The notes: a model not told the origin generated them from the letters alone. Shown: positions 1 through 5,968, counted from the stretch's first letter. The stretch is 9,450 nucleotides of DNA from Bacillota bacterium (GCA_029266295.1 JAQSXD010000111.1:1-9450); one strand, 5' to 3'. A program made the numbers and translations.

Positions 1-1
1 A

Positions 2-787
2 GATGTGGATGTGGCCTCTTTTGGTTCTTCTCCCATTGCTCTTGGCATCGCCAGCGGGATTGATTATAAGGTTGTCTTTGTGCCCTATGTTCAGGGAGGA
101 AACATTGAAGCCCTGGTGGTAAAGAATGATCTGGGGGTCAGCACAGTTGCTGACTTGAAGGGAAAGACCATTGCGGCACCCTTTGGTACCACTTCCCACT
201 ATGCACTGCTGAACGCATTGGAACTCGCAGGCCTTGGGCCAAATGACGCAACCCTCCTGGATATGGGCGGTCAGGATATCGTTGCAGCATGGACCAGAGG
301 GGATATTGATGCAGCTTATATTTGGAGTCCGGCCCTGGACGAATGCAGCAAGAGCGGCAGCATCATTACAAATGACGGCGAGCTGGCAGCGCAGGGTGTG
401 CTGATTCCGGAAATTGCAGTGGCTAGCACCGCATTTTCTGAGAAATATCCCACTTTGGTGAGTCAGTATGTAAAGGCACTGTTGGATGTTTATGGCCTCG
501 TAAAAGGCAATCCGGAGCAGGCAGCACAGTCTGTGGCTGATTGGGAAGGGATTGCTGTAGAAAATGCGAAGGGCCAGGTTGACGACAATATCTGGGTGTC
601 CGGAGAAGAGCAGCTGAGCGCTGACTATCTGGGAACCGCCGAGAAAAAGGGAAAACTGGCTGTCACGCTGAAAACCATTGCAGACTTCCACCAGTCTCAG
701 GGAAACATCAGCAAGGCTCCTGAAAGTAAGACCTTTGAGGATGCCATCGATCCAAGCTTTGTAGAACTGGCCTTGCAAATAAAATAG
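2..787 (+). CDS. tauA: Taurine/sulfonate ABC transporter substrate-binding protein (3' part)
   Basis: This is the C-terminal 261 residues or so of the extracellular solute receptor of an ABC importer for taurine or a related sulfonate. The reading frame is open at the left edge, so the signal peptide and roughly the first 60-80 residues of the usual 320-340 lie outside the window; the GTG at base 5 is only an internal codon. The sequence follows the TauA/SsuA pattern closely: DVASFGSSPIALGIASG near the left edge, GNIEALVVK, DLKGKTIAAPFGTTSHYALL, then AAWTRGDIDAAYIWSPAL, the stretch that lines the ligand cleft in TauA. It ends with a TAG stop at 785-787. It is followed by the ATPase gene after a 103-base gap that contains a strong hairpin. 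The family is secure; the exact sulfonate is not shown by the sequence. Confidence 0.9.
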   Translation, partial: DVDVASFGSSPIALGIASGIDYKVVFVPYVQGGNIEALVVKNDLGVSTVADLKGKTIAAPFGTTSHYALLNALELAGLGPNDATLLDMGGQDIVAAWTRGDIDAAYIWSPALDECSKSGSIITNDGELAAQGVLIPEIAVASTAFSEKYPTLVSQYVKALLDVYGLVKGNPEQAAQSVADWEGIAVENAKGQVDDNIWVSGEEQLSADYLGTAEKKGKLAVTLKTIADFHQSQGNISKAPESKTFEDAIDPSFVELALQIK

Positions 788-790
788 TGT

Positions 791-808
791 GCCTCATCAC
801 GGGGAGGC
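791..808 (+). other. Small hairpin just after tauA
   Basis: GCCTC (791-795) pairs with GAGGC (804-808) around an 8-base loop, only four bases after the tauA stop codon. No T tract follows, so it is not a terminator. It lies just upstream of the larger 821-851 hairpin and may help stabilise the 3' end of the tauA message. A stem this short could also be chance. Confidence 0.3.
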
Positions 809-820
809 TGCTCGTACCTC

Positions 821-851
821 GACAGACTTAAAATCAAAGTTTAAGTCTGTC
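821..851 (+). other. Intercistronic 12-bp perfect stem-loop between tauA and tauB
   Basis: GACAGACTTAAA (821-832) is the exact reverse complement of TTTAAGTCTGTC (840-851), with a 7-base loop. There is no T tract after it, so it does not look like an intrinsic terminator. Hairpins between a binding-protein gene and the next gene in ABC operons are known to protect the upstream message, so that more binding protein than ATPase is made; that role here is inference. It could also be an operator. Confidence 0.7.
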
Positions 852-890
852 AAGTTACTCGCCTTTAAAAGGAGAATGTAGAGGGATCCA

Positions 891-1712
891 ATGACAGACA
901 AAACAAAAACAGATGGATTAATGAAAAATTTTTTCGAGACGGCCAATGAGCTGATTTCTATGGATTCTCTGACCCTTGCCTATGACAAAGGGGGAGATGC
1001 AGTGCCGGCCATCGATAAGATTAATTTAAATATTTATCGCGGAGAGTTCGTATGCGTGATGGGTCCCAGCGGCTGCGGGAAGAGTACTCTTTTGAATATT
1101 TTGGCCGGTTTCCTTTCTCCAACAGGAGGAACTGTTAAACTAAATCAAAAGGAGATCAAGGGTATTGACGCTCATCGAGGTGTTGTGTTCCAGCATCCGC
1201 CCCTCTATGAATGGTATTCGGTACAGAAAAATATCGCATTTGGACCTATGATGCAAAAGGTACCGAAGAAAAAAATTGCAGAGGATGTGAAGACCTATCT
1301 GACAAAAGTTGGGCTGACCGATTTTGCTGAGAAAAAGGTGTATGAACTGTCGGGAGGAATGAAGCAGAGAGCGGCTATCGCCAGCGCTTTGATCAACAAC
1401 CCCGACATTCTCCTAATGGATGAACCCTTTGGCGCGTTGGACGCATTGACAAGAGAACAGATGCAGGATCTGATTCGAAAAATATGGTGGAACACGGGAA
1501 AAACCATCTTCTTTATCACCCATGACGTAGATGAAGCCTTGCTCCTTGGAACGAGAATTCTGGTCATGTCCAGAAGGCCGGGTAAAATTATCGCCGATTT
1601 TCCTGCACATTTTACGAAGGAATTCATTGAGGAAAACTCCGATGACGCCAGATATACGGAAGCCTTTCATCAGAAAAGAAAACATATCTTAAGTCTGATC
1701 AATGAACAATGA
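891..1712 (+). CDS. tauB: Taurine/sulfonate ABC transporter ATP-binding protein
   Basis: This is the cytoplasmic ATPase subunit (273 residues) that powers sulfonate import. All nucleotide-binding motifs are intact: Walker A GPSGCGKST at residues 58-66, Q-loop glutamine 101 in VFQHPPLYEW, ABC signature LSGGMKQR at 153-160, Walker B ILLMDEP at 173-179 followed by the D-loop GALD, and the H-loop histidine 211 in FITHDVDEA. These fit the TauB/SsuB/NrtD group. Upstream of the ATG, GAGGG (881-885) is 5 bases away and a stronger AAAAGGAG (867-874) is 16 bases away; the nearer one probably serves. A later ATG at codon 11 is possible. The gene follows tauA and is closed by a strong terminator, so the permease gene must sit upstream of tauA or elsewhere. 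The first 23 or so residues before the conserved core form a short extra N-terminal extension. Confidence 0.9.
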   Translation: MTDKTKTDGLMKNFFETANELISMDSLTLAYDKGGDAVPAIDKINLNIYRGEFVCVMGPSGCGKSTLLNILAGFLSPTGGTVKLNQKEIKGIDAHRGVVFQHPPLYEWYSVQKNIAFGPMMQKVPKKKIAEDVKTYLTKVGLTDFAEKKVYELSGGMKQRAAIASALINNPDILLMDEPFGALDALTREQMQDLIRKIWWNTGKTIFFITHDVDEALLLGTRILVMSRRPGKIIADFPAHFTKEFIEENSDDARYTEAFHQKRKHILSLINEQ

Positions 1713-1731
1713 TCCTTGGATGCTGATTAAT

Positions 1732-1765
1732 CCGCTTTGGGAAACGATATCCCGAAGCGGTTTTT
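1732..1765 (+). terminator. Intrinsic terminator of the tau operon
   Basis: CCGCTTTGGG (1732-1741) pairs with CCCGAAGCGG (1751-1760), a 10-bp stem with one G-U pair and a 9-base loop, followed directly by TTTTT (1761-1765). It begins 20 bases after the tauB stop and ends the operon. Confidence 0.9.
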
Positions 1766-1811
1766 AATTGAATTTTAATCTTCTTTTATTTCTTGATTAA
1801 GAATGATCCGC

Positions 1812-1817
1812 TATACT
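1812..1817 (+). promoter_or_regulatory. Possible -10 element for the FMN-binding lipoprotein gene
   Basis: TATACT at 1812-1817 matches the sigma-A -10 consensus in five of six positions. It lies between the tau terminator and the next gene, where a promoter is needed. The -35 is unclear: TTGATT (1793-1798) is only 13 bases away, and the 17-base position has only TTTCTT. It would give a leader of about 110 bases. Confidence 0.3.
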
Positions 1818-1931
1818 ATCTGCATAGATTTGGTAAAGATCGAAAGCGAGCCCGGTTTCTGAGGAGAAAAACAAAGCTTCAAATAAGACTCTGGGAAGAA
1901 GATGCTATGCAATCGCAAAAAGGAGATTGAA

Positions 1932-2339
1932 ATGAAGAAGAAAAAATTGATTTATATTCTGCTGGCAGCGGTACTGCTGACCGGTTTGGGATGCGCCGGG
2001 AAATCTGGCCTTGATGTAATGTATTATAAAAAGGCTGTGGAGGAGCTGACCATTGAATCCATCGACTTGAACAGCGTAAAAGACGGAACCTATATGGGGA
2101 GCTATGACGCCAGACTGGTTGCAGCAACGGTGAAGGTTACCGTAGAAGGGGGCAAAATTATGGATATCAAGCTGATGAAACATAAAAATGAACGGGGAAA
2201 GGCTGGCGAGGCGGTTGTGGATGAGATACTGAAACAACAAAGCCTGGATGTGGATGCAGTTTCGGGTGCGACAAACAGCAGCAGAATCATTATGAAAGCG
2301 GTAGAAAACGCTCTGGAGAAGGGCTTTACCGGTATATGA
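1932..2339 (+). CDS. Small FMN-binding-domain lipoprotein
   Basis: This is a 135-residue secreted protein with an FMN_bind domain, the fold found in RnfG and NqrC. The start at 1932 is chosen because AAAAAGGAG (1917-1925) sits six bases upstream and gives a clean signal peptide (MKKKKLIYILLAAVLLTGLG) ending before Cys21; an in-frame ATG at 1902 lacks this. The lipobox GLGC is weak at position -3. Near the C-terminus, DAVSGAT (108-114) matches the Dxx(S/T)GAT pattern in which the ApbE transferase links FMN to the threonine, here Thr114. The domain is thus likely displayed outside the membrane and carries a covalent flavin for electron transfer. No apbE, Rnf or Nqr gene is near. The gene lies between the tau terminator and the mechanosensitive channel gene, and stands alone or leads a two-gene unit. 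Confidence 0.8.
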   Translation: MKKKKLIYILLAAVLLTGLGCAGKSGLDVMYYKKAVEELTIESIDLNSVKDGTYMGSYDARLVAATVKVTVEGGKIMDIKLMKHKNERGKAGEAVVDEILKQQSLDVDAVSGATNSSRIIMKAVENALEKGFTGI

Positions 2340-2370
2340 CAGGAAAATTTGCGATGTTTCATCCGGAATA

Positions 2371-2379
2371 TGGTATACT
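2371..2379 (+). promoter_or_regulatory. Extended -10 promoter of the mechanosensitive channel gene
   Basis: TGGTATACT (2371-2379) is a TGn extended -10 joined to a five-of-six -10 hexamer, about 77 bases before the channel's ATG. A weak TTGCGA (2349-2354) lies 19 bases upstream; extended -10 promoters can work with a poor -35. The region starts within 32 bases of the lipoprotein stop, so the channel may be made both from this promoter and by read-through. Confidence 0.5.
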
Positions 2380-2399
2380 AATTGCAAAAGTTGGTTTTT

Positions 2400-2415
2400 G
2401 GAGCGGAAACGCTTC
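2400..2415 (+). other. GAAA-tetraloop hairpin in the channel gene leader
   Basis: GGAGCG (2400-2405) and CGCTTC (2410-2415) form a 6-bp stem with one G-U pair, capped by GAAA, a stable GNRA tetraloop. It lies 40 bases before the start codon and is not followed by a T run. Its role is unknown; it may stabilise the message. Confidence 0.4.
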
Positions 2416-2455
2416 TGAATATACGAAAGACAAGATCAACATAGAGGGAGAACAT

Positions 2456-3700
2456 ATGACGGAATTCGTAGCAAACTATTTGATGAAATACGAAATAAAT
2501 GAAGAACTAGCTTATACCATTTCTAATATAGCATCTGTACTGATTATTCTGCTGATCAGTGCTTTGGCATACCTTATAACCAAGAAAATTATTGTCAAGA
2601 TTCTGGAAACCTTTGTGGCAAAGACCCATTCCAAATGGGGGATGATACTGGTTGAAAACAAGGTGCTGGAACGGATGTCGGCGATCGTTCCCGTTTTTGT
2701 CATCCATGCTTTTGCTCCTGTTTTTCCTGCTTTCGCGGTCTGGACTCAGCGGCTGGCTTTTTGCGCTTTTGTACTCGTAATCCTTCTGACCATTGATAAG
2801 CTGCTGAATACGGTAGATGGAATCTACCGGAATTATGAGGTGTCCAAGGAACGGCCCATCAAAGGGTATTTGCAGGTTCTCGAGATCATCGCTTATGTTA
2901 TCGGTGTCATCGTAATCATTTCCACCCTCATTGAACGGTCTCCACTGCTGCTGCTCAGCGGGATCGGTGCAGCAACGGCGGTGCTGCTGCTGATCTTTCA
3001 AAATTCGATTCTGGGTTTTGTGGCGGGGATACAGCTGACTGCAAACAATATGGTAAAACTGGGAGACTGGATCGAGATGCCGAAGTACGGTGCAGATGGA
3101 ACTGTGATGGAAATCTCGCTGCATACGGTGAAGGTTCAAAATGGGGATAAAACCATCACCACGATTCCAACCAATGCGCTGGTGACGGAATCCTTCAAGA
3201 ACTGGCGGGGGATGCAGGAATCCGGCGGAAGACGAATCAAACGAGCGATTTACATCGATATGACCAGCATCCGCTTCTGTGATGAAGAGATGCTGAACCG
3301 ATACAGAAAGATCCACTACATTCACCGGTATATCGATGACAAGATTACCGAGATTGAAGCATATAATCAATCCATGAAAATGGATCTGACGGACATTGTA
3401 AACGGAAGGCATCTGACGAACATCGGAACTTTTCGGGCATACGTTGACAGCTATCTAACCAATCACCCGAACGTGCATAAAGGGATGACCATGCTGGTAC
3501 GACAGCTGGACCCGACAGAAAAAGGACTTCCGGTTGAAATTTACGCCTTTTTAAACGAGACAGCATGGACGGACTTTGAAGCGATCCAAGCGGATCTCTT
3601 CGATCATATTCTGGCAGTTGTACCGGAATTTGATCTTCGAATCTTCCAGAATCCTACCGGCCATGATTTCCGAAGGCTGCACTACGGAGCAGACAATTAA
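2456..3700 (+). CDS. ybdG: YbdG-type mechanosensitive ion channel (MscS family)
   Basis: This 414-residue membrane protein has almost the same length as Escherichia coli YbdG (about 415). It has N-terminal membrane segments near residues 21-43, 74-94, 97-117 and 140-160. The pore-lining MscS segment is at about 163-198 (GIGAATAVLLLIFQNSILGF). Next comes the beta domain with the highly YbdG-like GDWIEMPKYGADG (203-215), VKVQNGDKTITTIPTNAL (225-242) and SFKNWRGMQESGGRRIKR (246-263). The cytoplasmic C-terminal part ends in RIFQNPTGHDFRRL. Such channels release solutes on osmotic downshock with small conductance. The start at 2456 has GAGGGAG (2444-2450) five bases upstream; the longer open frame back to 2336 has no such site and adds an unrelated stretch. 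It has its own extended -10 promoter and is followed by a terminator. Confidence 0.92.
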   Translation: MTEFVANYLMKYEINEELAYTISNIASVLIILLISALAYLITKKIIVKILETFVAKTHSKWGMILVENKVLERMSAIVPVFVIHAFAPVFPAFAVWTQRLAFCAFVLVILLTIDKLLNTVDGIYRNYEVSKERPIKGYLQVLEIIAYVIGVIVIISTLIERSPLLLLSGIGAATAVLLLIFQNSILGFVAGIQLTANNMVKLGDWIEMPKYGADGTVMEISLHTVKVQNGDKTITTIPTNALVTESFKNWRGMQESGGRRIKRAIYIDMTSIRFCDEEMLNRYRKIHYIHRYIDDKITEIEAYNQSMKMDLTDIVNGRHLTNIGTFRAYVDSYLTNHPNVHKGMTMLVRQLDPTEKGLPVEIYAFLNETAWTDFEAIQADLFDHILAVVPEFDLRIFQNPTGHDFRRLHYGADN

Positions 3701-3754
3701 ACAGAAACATACTACAGCAGAAACAGATGATTTGAATAGGGGTTATGATACAGA

Positions 3755-3780
3755 GAAGGTGCATTTGCAGCTTCTTTTTT
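3755..3780 (+). terminator. Intrinsic terminator after the channel gene
   Basis: GAAGGTGC (3755-3762) pairs with GCAGCTTC (3767-3774) with one internal G-G mismatch and an ATTT loop, followed by six T (3775-3780). It lies 54 bases after the channel stop codon and separates it from the signalling pair downstream. Confidence 0.65.
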
Positions 3781-3949
3781 ATTTATTGCACTTCTTCTTT
3801 TTGATCCAATTGCCATTTTGAAATTTTACCTGCATCTAACAGAAATTTTATAGGATTATAACATTAGTATGTCAGAATTTAAATTAGGGAAGATTCGTTT
3901 GACAAATAAAACAGAATGCACAATTGGCTCCGATGGAGGGAAAAATTTA

Positions 3950-4885
3950 ATGTTTAATCAACATTTTGGGAATTATTTACTTGAGAAAAAAATATTGAGA
4001 CCGGAAGAACTGAGAACGGCTTTGGAGGATCAAAAAACTGTCAGAGTAAAGTTAGGAATCCTGGCAATTGATACGGGCTACATGACGGCGGAGCAGGCAG
4101 AACGGATCCATCGGCTTCAGGCTGCCAAAGATCGTAAGTTTGGAGAGCTGGCGATTGCGGAAGGTTATCTTACGGAAGAACAGGTGAATGAGCTGCTGAA
4201 TACACAGAGCTTATCAAACACACTGTTGGGCCAGGTTCTTCTGGAACGGGGGCTATTTACTTTTCAACAATATGAGGAGGTATTGCTGCAATATAGACAG
4301 GATACGGGCTTGAATGCTGAAGAAATTCTTGCATTAAAAAACGATGATATCAACAAGATCGCAGAAATCTTTTTAAAAACGCTGTCAGCGGAGCGGGACA
4401 GGATTGCCCACGAATATTTCAGTCTCTTTATCAGAAATTTAATTCGATTCATAGACGGTGAAATCCGTATAGAGACAGCAGAAGCAAAAAAGGAATACCT
4501 CTTTCCGTATCTGGTTACTCAGCCGATCCTTGGAGAATATGGCTTTTTTGGAGGGTTTTCTGCTGATGAAGCTGTGCTGATAAGAGCCGCTTCCATTTAT
4601 GCGGAAGAACCCCTTGATTCTATGAATCTTACAGCTGAGGATTCTCTGAAAGAGTTTCTGAATTGTCATAATGGATTGTTTTTGTCGCATTTGTCACATA
4701 ATGGAGTTGAGCTTGATCTTATGCCTGCTAAACTGATGCGAGACGGCAAGCTTCAGCCTGATGACACGGTATATGTTATTCCCTTGCACTTGAGTTTTGG
4801 ACGTGTGGATTTTCTCTTTGCTGAAAGGCAGCCTGCGTTTCAGGAGTGTGAAACCCATCTTATTTCAAAGTGCAGTTCATTCTAA
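3950..4885 (+). CDS. Four-repeat MshEN-like / CheX-like phosphatase fusion protein
   Basis: A soluble 311-residue protein. Residues 5-115 hold four copies of a 24-residue motif of the MshEN (GspE N-terminal) type, with Phe/Leu-Gly at 6-7, 35-36, 64-65 and 93-94, a spacing of exactly 29. Copies 3 and 4 are clearest (FGELAIAEGYLTEEQVNELL, LGQVLLERGL). MshEN domains bind cyclic-di-GMP, but the motif's leading Arg is His, Lys, Lys and Leu here, so binding is uncertain. Residues 150-311 resemble CheX/CheC phosphatases, with Asp231-x3-Glu235-x2-Asn238 matching their catalytic pattern and Pro259 slightly early. The likely target is the receiver encoded 15 bases downstream. The start at 3950 has GGAGGG nine bases upstream; an in-frame ATG at 3869 lacks a good site and adds 27 unrelated residues. 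Domain calls are from motifs; the fusion's function is inference. Confidence 0.75.
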   Translation: MFNQHFGNYLLEKKILRPEELRTALEDQKTVRVKLGILAIDTGYMTAEQAERIHRLQAAKDRKFGELAIAEGYLTEEQVNELLNTQSLSNTLLGQVLLERGLFTFQQYEEVLLQYRQDTGLNAEEILALKNDDINKIAEIFLKTLSAERDRIAHEYFSLFIRNLIRFIDGEIRIETAEAKKEYLFPYLVTQPILGEYGFFGGFSADEAVLIRAASIYAEEPLDSMNLTAEDSLKEFLNCHNGLFLSHLSHNGVELDLMPAKLMRDGKLQPDDTVYVIPLHLSFGRVDFLFAERQPAFQECETHLISKCSSF

Positions 4886-4900
4886 AGGGAGGTGCAATTC

Positions 4901-5269
4901 ATGGCTAGAATCCTTATCGTAGACGATTCCATCGTATCTCGGAAGAAACTGAAAATTATCCTGGAAGAGGGCGGGCATCAGGTGGCGGGAGAAGCTGGGG
5001 AAGGGCTAGAAGCGATACAAAAATATAAGACGTTATCTCCTGATCTTGTTACAATGGATGTTACTATGCCTGATATGGATGGCGTCTCTACCCTAAAACT
5101 AATCATAGAGTACAACCCATCTGCCAAGGTCATTATGATCACGTCTCTGGGCAAAAACACAACAATGCTGGAGGCGCTGAGCGCGGGAGCCAGCGACTTC
5201 ATAACAAAACCATTTTCAGATCGTCAGGTGAGAGATGTAATCAGCGGAGTTTTGGAACACTCAGTCTGA
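4901..5269 (+). CDS. Stand-alone CheY-like response regulator receiver
   Basis: This is a 122-residue single-domain receiver with every key residue: the acidic pair Asp8-Asp9 (ILIVDDS), phosphoacceptor Asp53 in TMDVTMPDMDG, Thr81/Ser82 (MITS) and Lys103 (ITKPF). It has no output domain, so it must act by protein contact, as CheY does on the flagellar motor, or as a phosphate shuttle. AAAGGGAGGTG (4884-4894) lies six bases before the chosen ATG; a GTG inside that site at 4892 cannot be the real start. It is co-transcribed with the CheX-like protein, its probable phosphatase. The kinase is not in the window. The 3' end overlaps the convergent tetR-type gene by 9 bases. Whether it controls motility or another process cannot be told. 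Confidence 0.93.
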   Translation: MARILIVDDSIVSRKKLKIILEEGGHQVAGEAGEGLEAIQKYKTLSPDLVTMDVTMPDMDGVSTLKLIIEYNPSAKVIMITSLGKNTTMLEALSAGASDFITKPFSDRQVRDVISGVLEHSV

Positions 5270-5842
5270 TTCTGAGCCAATAAGGACGTAAGAGATCAAC
5301 CGCTCGATAAAAAAGGGGTCCACAGGCTCACCTGTGATCAACAACCGATAAAAGAGAGGAGCAAAGAGCAGATCAATCAAAAGCTCAAGATCCAGATCTT
5401 TTTTCAACTCATGGCGTGCTTCCGCCTTCTCCAATATGGCTTTTGAAATGAGACGCCTGGGATGGAAATAGCGATTCCGGTATTCTTGAGCCACGTTGCT
5501 GTCAGACTGTCCTTCTGCAATCAATTCCAGAAGGACCTTGCCTTTGGAGCTTGTAAGAAAGCTTGCAAGACTGCTGATCTGAATAAATAGATCTTCTTTG
5601 ACCGAACCAGTATCCGGAATACCAAGCATTGACACCGTGGCATCAAAAAATCCGTCCAGCACCACCGCTGCCTTATTGGGCCACCATTTGTAGATCGTCG
5701 CTTTGCTGACGCCTGCTCTTTCAGAAATCCCTTCTATTGTAATCGACTTGAAGCCGTTTTCAACCAGCATCTCATAAGCTGCGCTGAGAATGGCTTTTCT
5801 TGTTTCCTCACTCCGAGGGCGGCCAAGCTTCTTCTCCATCAT
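5261..5842 (-). CDS. TetR/AcrR-family transcriptional repressor
   Basis: This is a 193-residue DNA-binding regulator. The helix-turn-helix spans about residues 35-54 (ITIEGISERAGVSKATIYKW) within a typical N-terminal TetR domain that opens with GRPRSEETRKAIL. The C-terminal ligand and dimer half (FHPRRLISKAIL, LLIDLLFAPLFYRLLITGEP) fits the TetR_C_11 type. Start choice: AAGGGAAG lies six bases before the first of two adjacent ATG codons; the second, three bases on, is equally possible. It is divergent from the MFS pump gene, the classic layout for a local repressor that also controls itself. A perfect palindrome covers its likely -10. The inducer is presumably a pump substrate, but nothing in the sequence identifies it. 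Its stop codon lies inside the end of the receiver gene on the other strand. Confidence 0.93.
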   Translation of the reverse strand: MMEKKLGRPRSEETRKAILSAAYEMLVENGFKSITIEGISERAGVSKATIYKWWPNKAAVVLDGFFDATVSMLGIPDTGSVKEDLFIQISSLASFLTSSKGKVLLELIAEGQSDSNVAQEYRNRYFHPRRLISKAILEKAEARHELKKDLDLELLIDLLFAPLFYRLLITGEPVDPFFIERLISYVLIGSESD

Positions 5843-5856
5843 GCTTCTTCCCTTCT

Positions 5857-5881
5857 TATAATATACGATACGTATATTATA
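5857..5881. promoter_or_regulatory. Perfect 25-bp palindromic operator (O1) over the repressor promoter
   Basis: The arms TATAATATACG (5857-5867) and CGTATATTATA (5871-5881) are exact complements around the three bases ATA. The inner core ATACGATACGTATA recurs in diverged form at two further places in this gap. The site covers the likely -10 of the repressor gene, so binding would give autorepression. A TetR-type dimer is the natural binder, by inference from position. Confidence 0.75.
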
Positions 5882-5904
5882 TATCTAATTGCCGAGAAAA
5901 TAAA
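5876..5904 (-). promoter_or_regulatory. Promoter of the TetR-type gene
   Basis: On the minus strand, TATAAT (5881-5876) is a perfect -10 and TTTATT (5904-5899) is a weak -35 at 17 bases. Transcription would begin near 5869, giving a leader of under 30 bases to the ATG. The -10 forms one arm of operator O1. Confidence 0.5.
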
Positions 5905-5906
5905 CA

Positions 5907-5935
5907 TTGACATTTATAAACGATGCGTATAGAAT
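5907..5935 (+). promoter_or_regulatory. Strong sigma-A promoter of the MFS pump gene
   Basis: TTGACA (5907-5912, perfect) is followed after exactly 17 bases by TAGAAT (5930-5935, five of six). This is the best promoter in the window. It would start transcription near 5942 and give a leader of about 140 bases. Operator O2 lies in its spacer and touches the -10, so a bound repressor would block RNA polymerase. Confidence 0.8.
5917..5931. promoter_or_regulatory. Second operator copy (O2) in the pump promoter spacer
   Basis: AAACGATGCGTATA (5918-5931) matches the O1 core in 12 of 14 positions and keeps its imperfect dyad (TAAACG / CGTATA) centred on 5924. It sits between the -35 and -10 of the pump promoter. 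The centre is 55 bases from that of O1. Confidence 0.6.
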
Positions 5936-5968
5936 TTAATTAATGAACGAAGCGTTTATTAATTAAAT
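5934..5968. promoter_or_regulatory. Third operator-like site (O3) inside a 35-bp AT-rich palindrome
   Basis: ATTTAATTAAT (5934-5944) and ATTAATTAAAT (5958-5968) are exact complements. The centre (AACG / CGTT around 5951) repeats the operator core, so 15 of 17 base pairs match over 35 bases. The core GAACGAAGCGTTTA matches O2 in 11 of 14 positions. It covers the predicted transcription start of the pump gene, 27 bases from O2. It may be a third repressor site or a hairpin in the leader. Confidence 0.55.

Noticed and set aside
1828..1904. Known riboswitch (FMN, cyclic-di-GMP, TPP or similar) before the lipoprotein gene
   Set aside because: CGAAAGCG and AAAGC strings are suggestive, but none of the conserved cores of these classes could be matched.
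2336..2455. Upstream extension of the channel frame to 2336
   Set aside because: The extension has no ribosome binding site, overlaps the lipoprotein stop, contains the extended -10 promoter, and has no channel-like residues; the ATG at 2456 has GAGGGAG and gives the family length.
2507..3412. Long minus-strand frame of 301 codons opposite the channel gene
   Set aside because: It is antisense to a secure YbdG-type gene, rich in His, Gln and Asn with no domain pattern, and so is a shadow of codon bias.
3899..3904. TTGACA as the -35 of a promoter for the CheX-like gene
   Set aside because: No -10-like hexamer occurs 16-18 bases downstream; the promoter of this unit could not be placed with confidence.
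3869..3949. Upstream ATG of the CheX-like protein
   Set aside because: It has only a weak binding site and adds 27 residues that do not fit the repeat pattern, while the ATG at 3950 has GGAGGG at a workable distance. It is not fully excluded.
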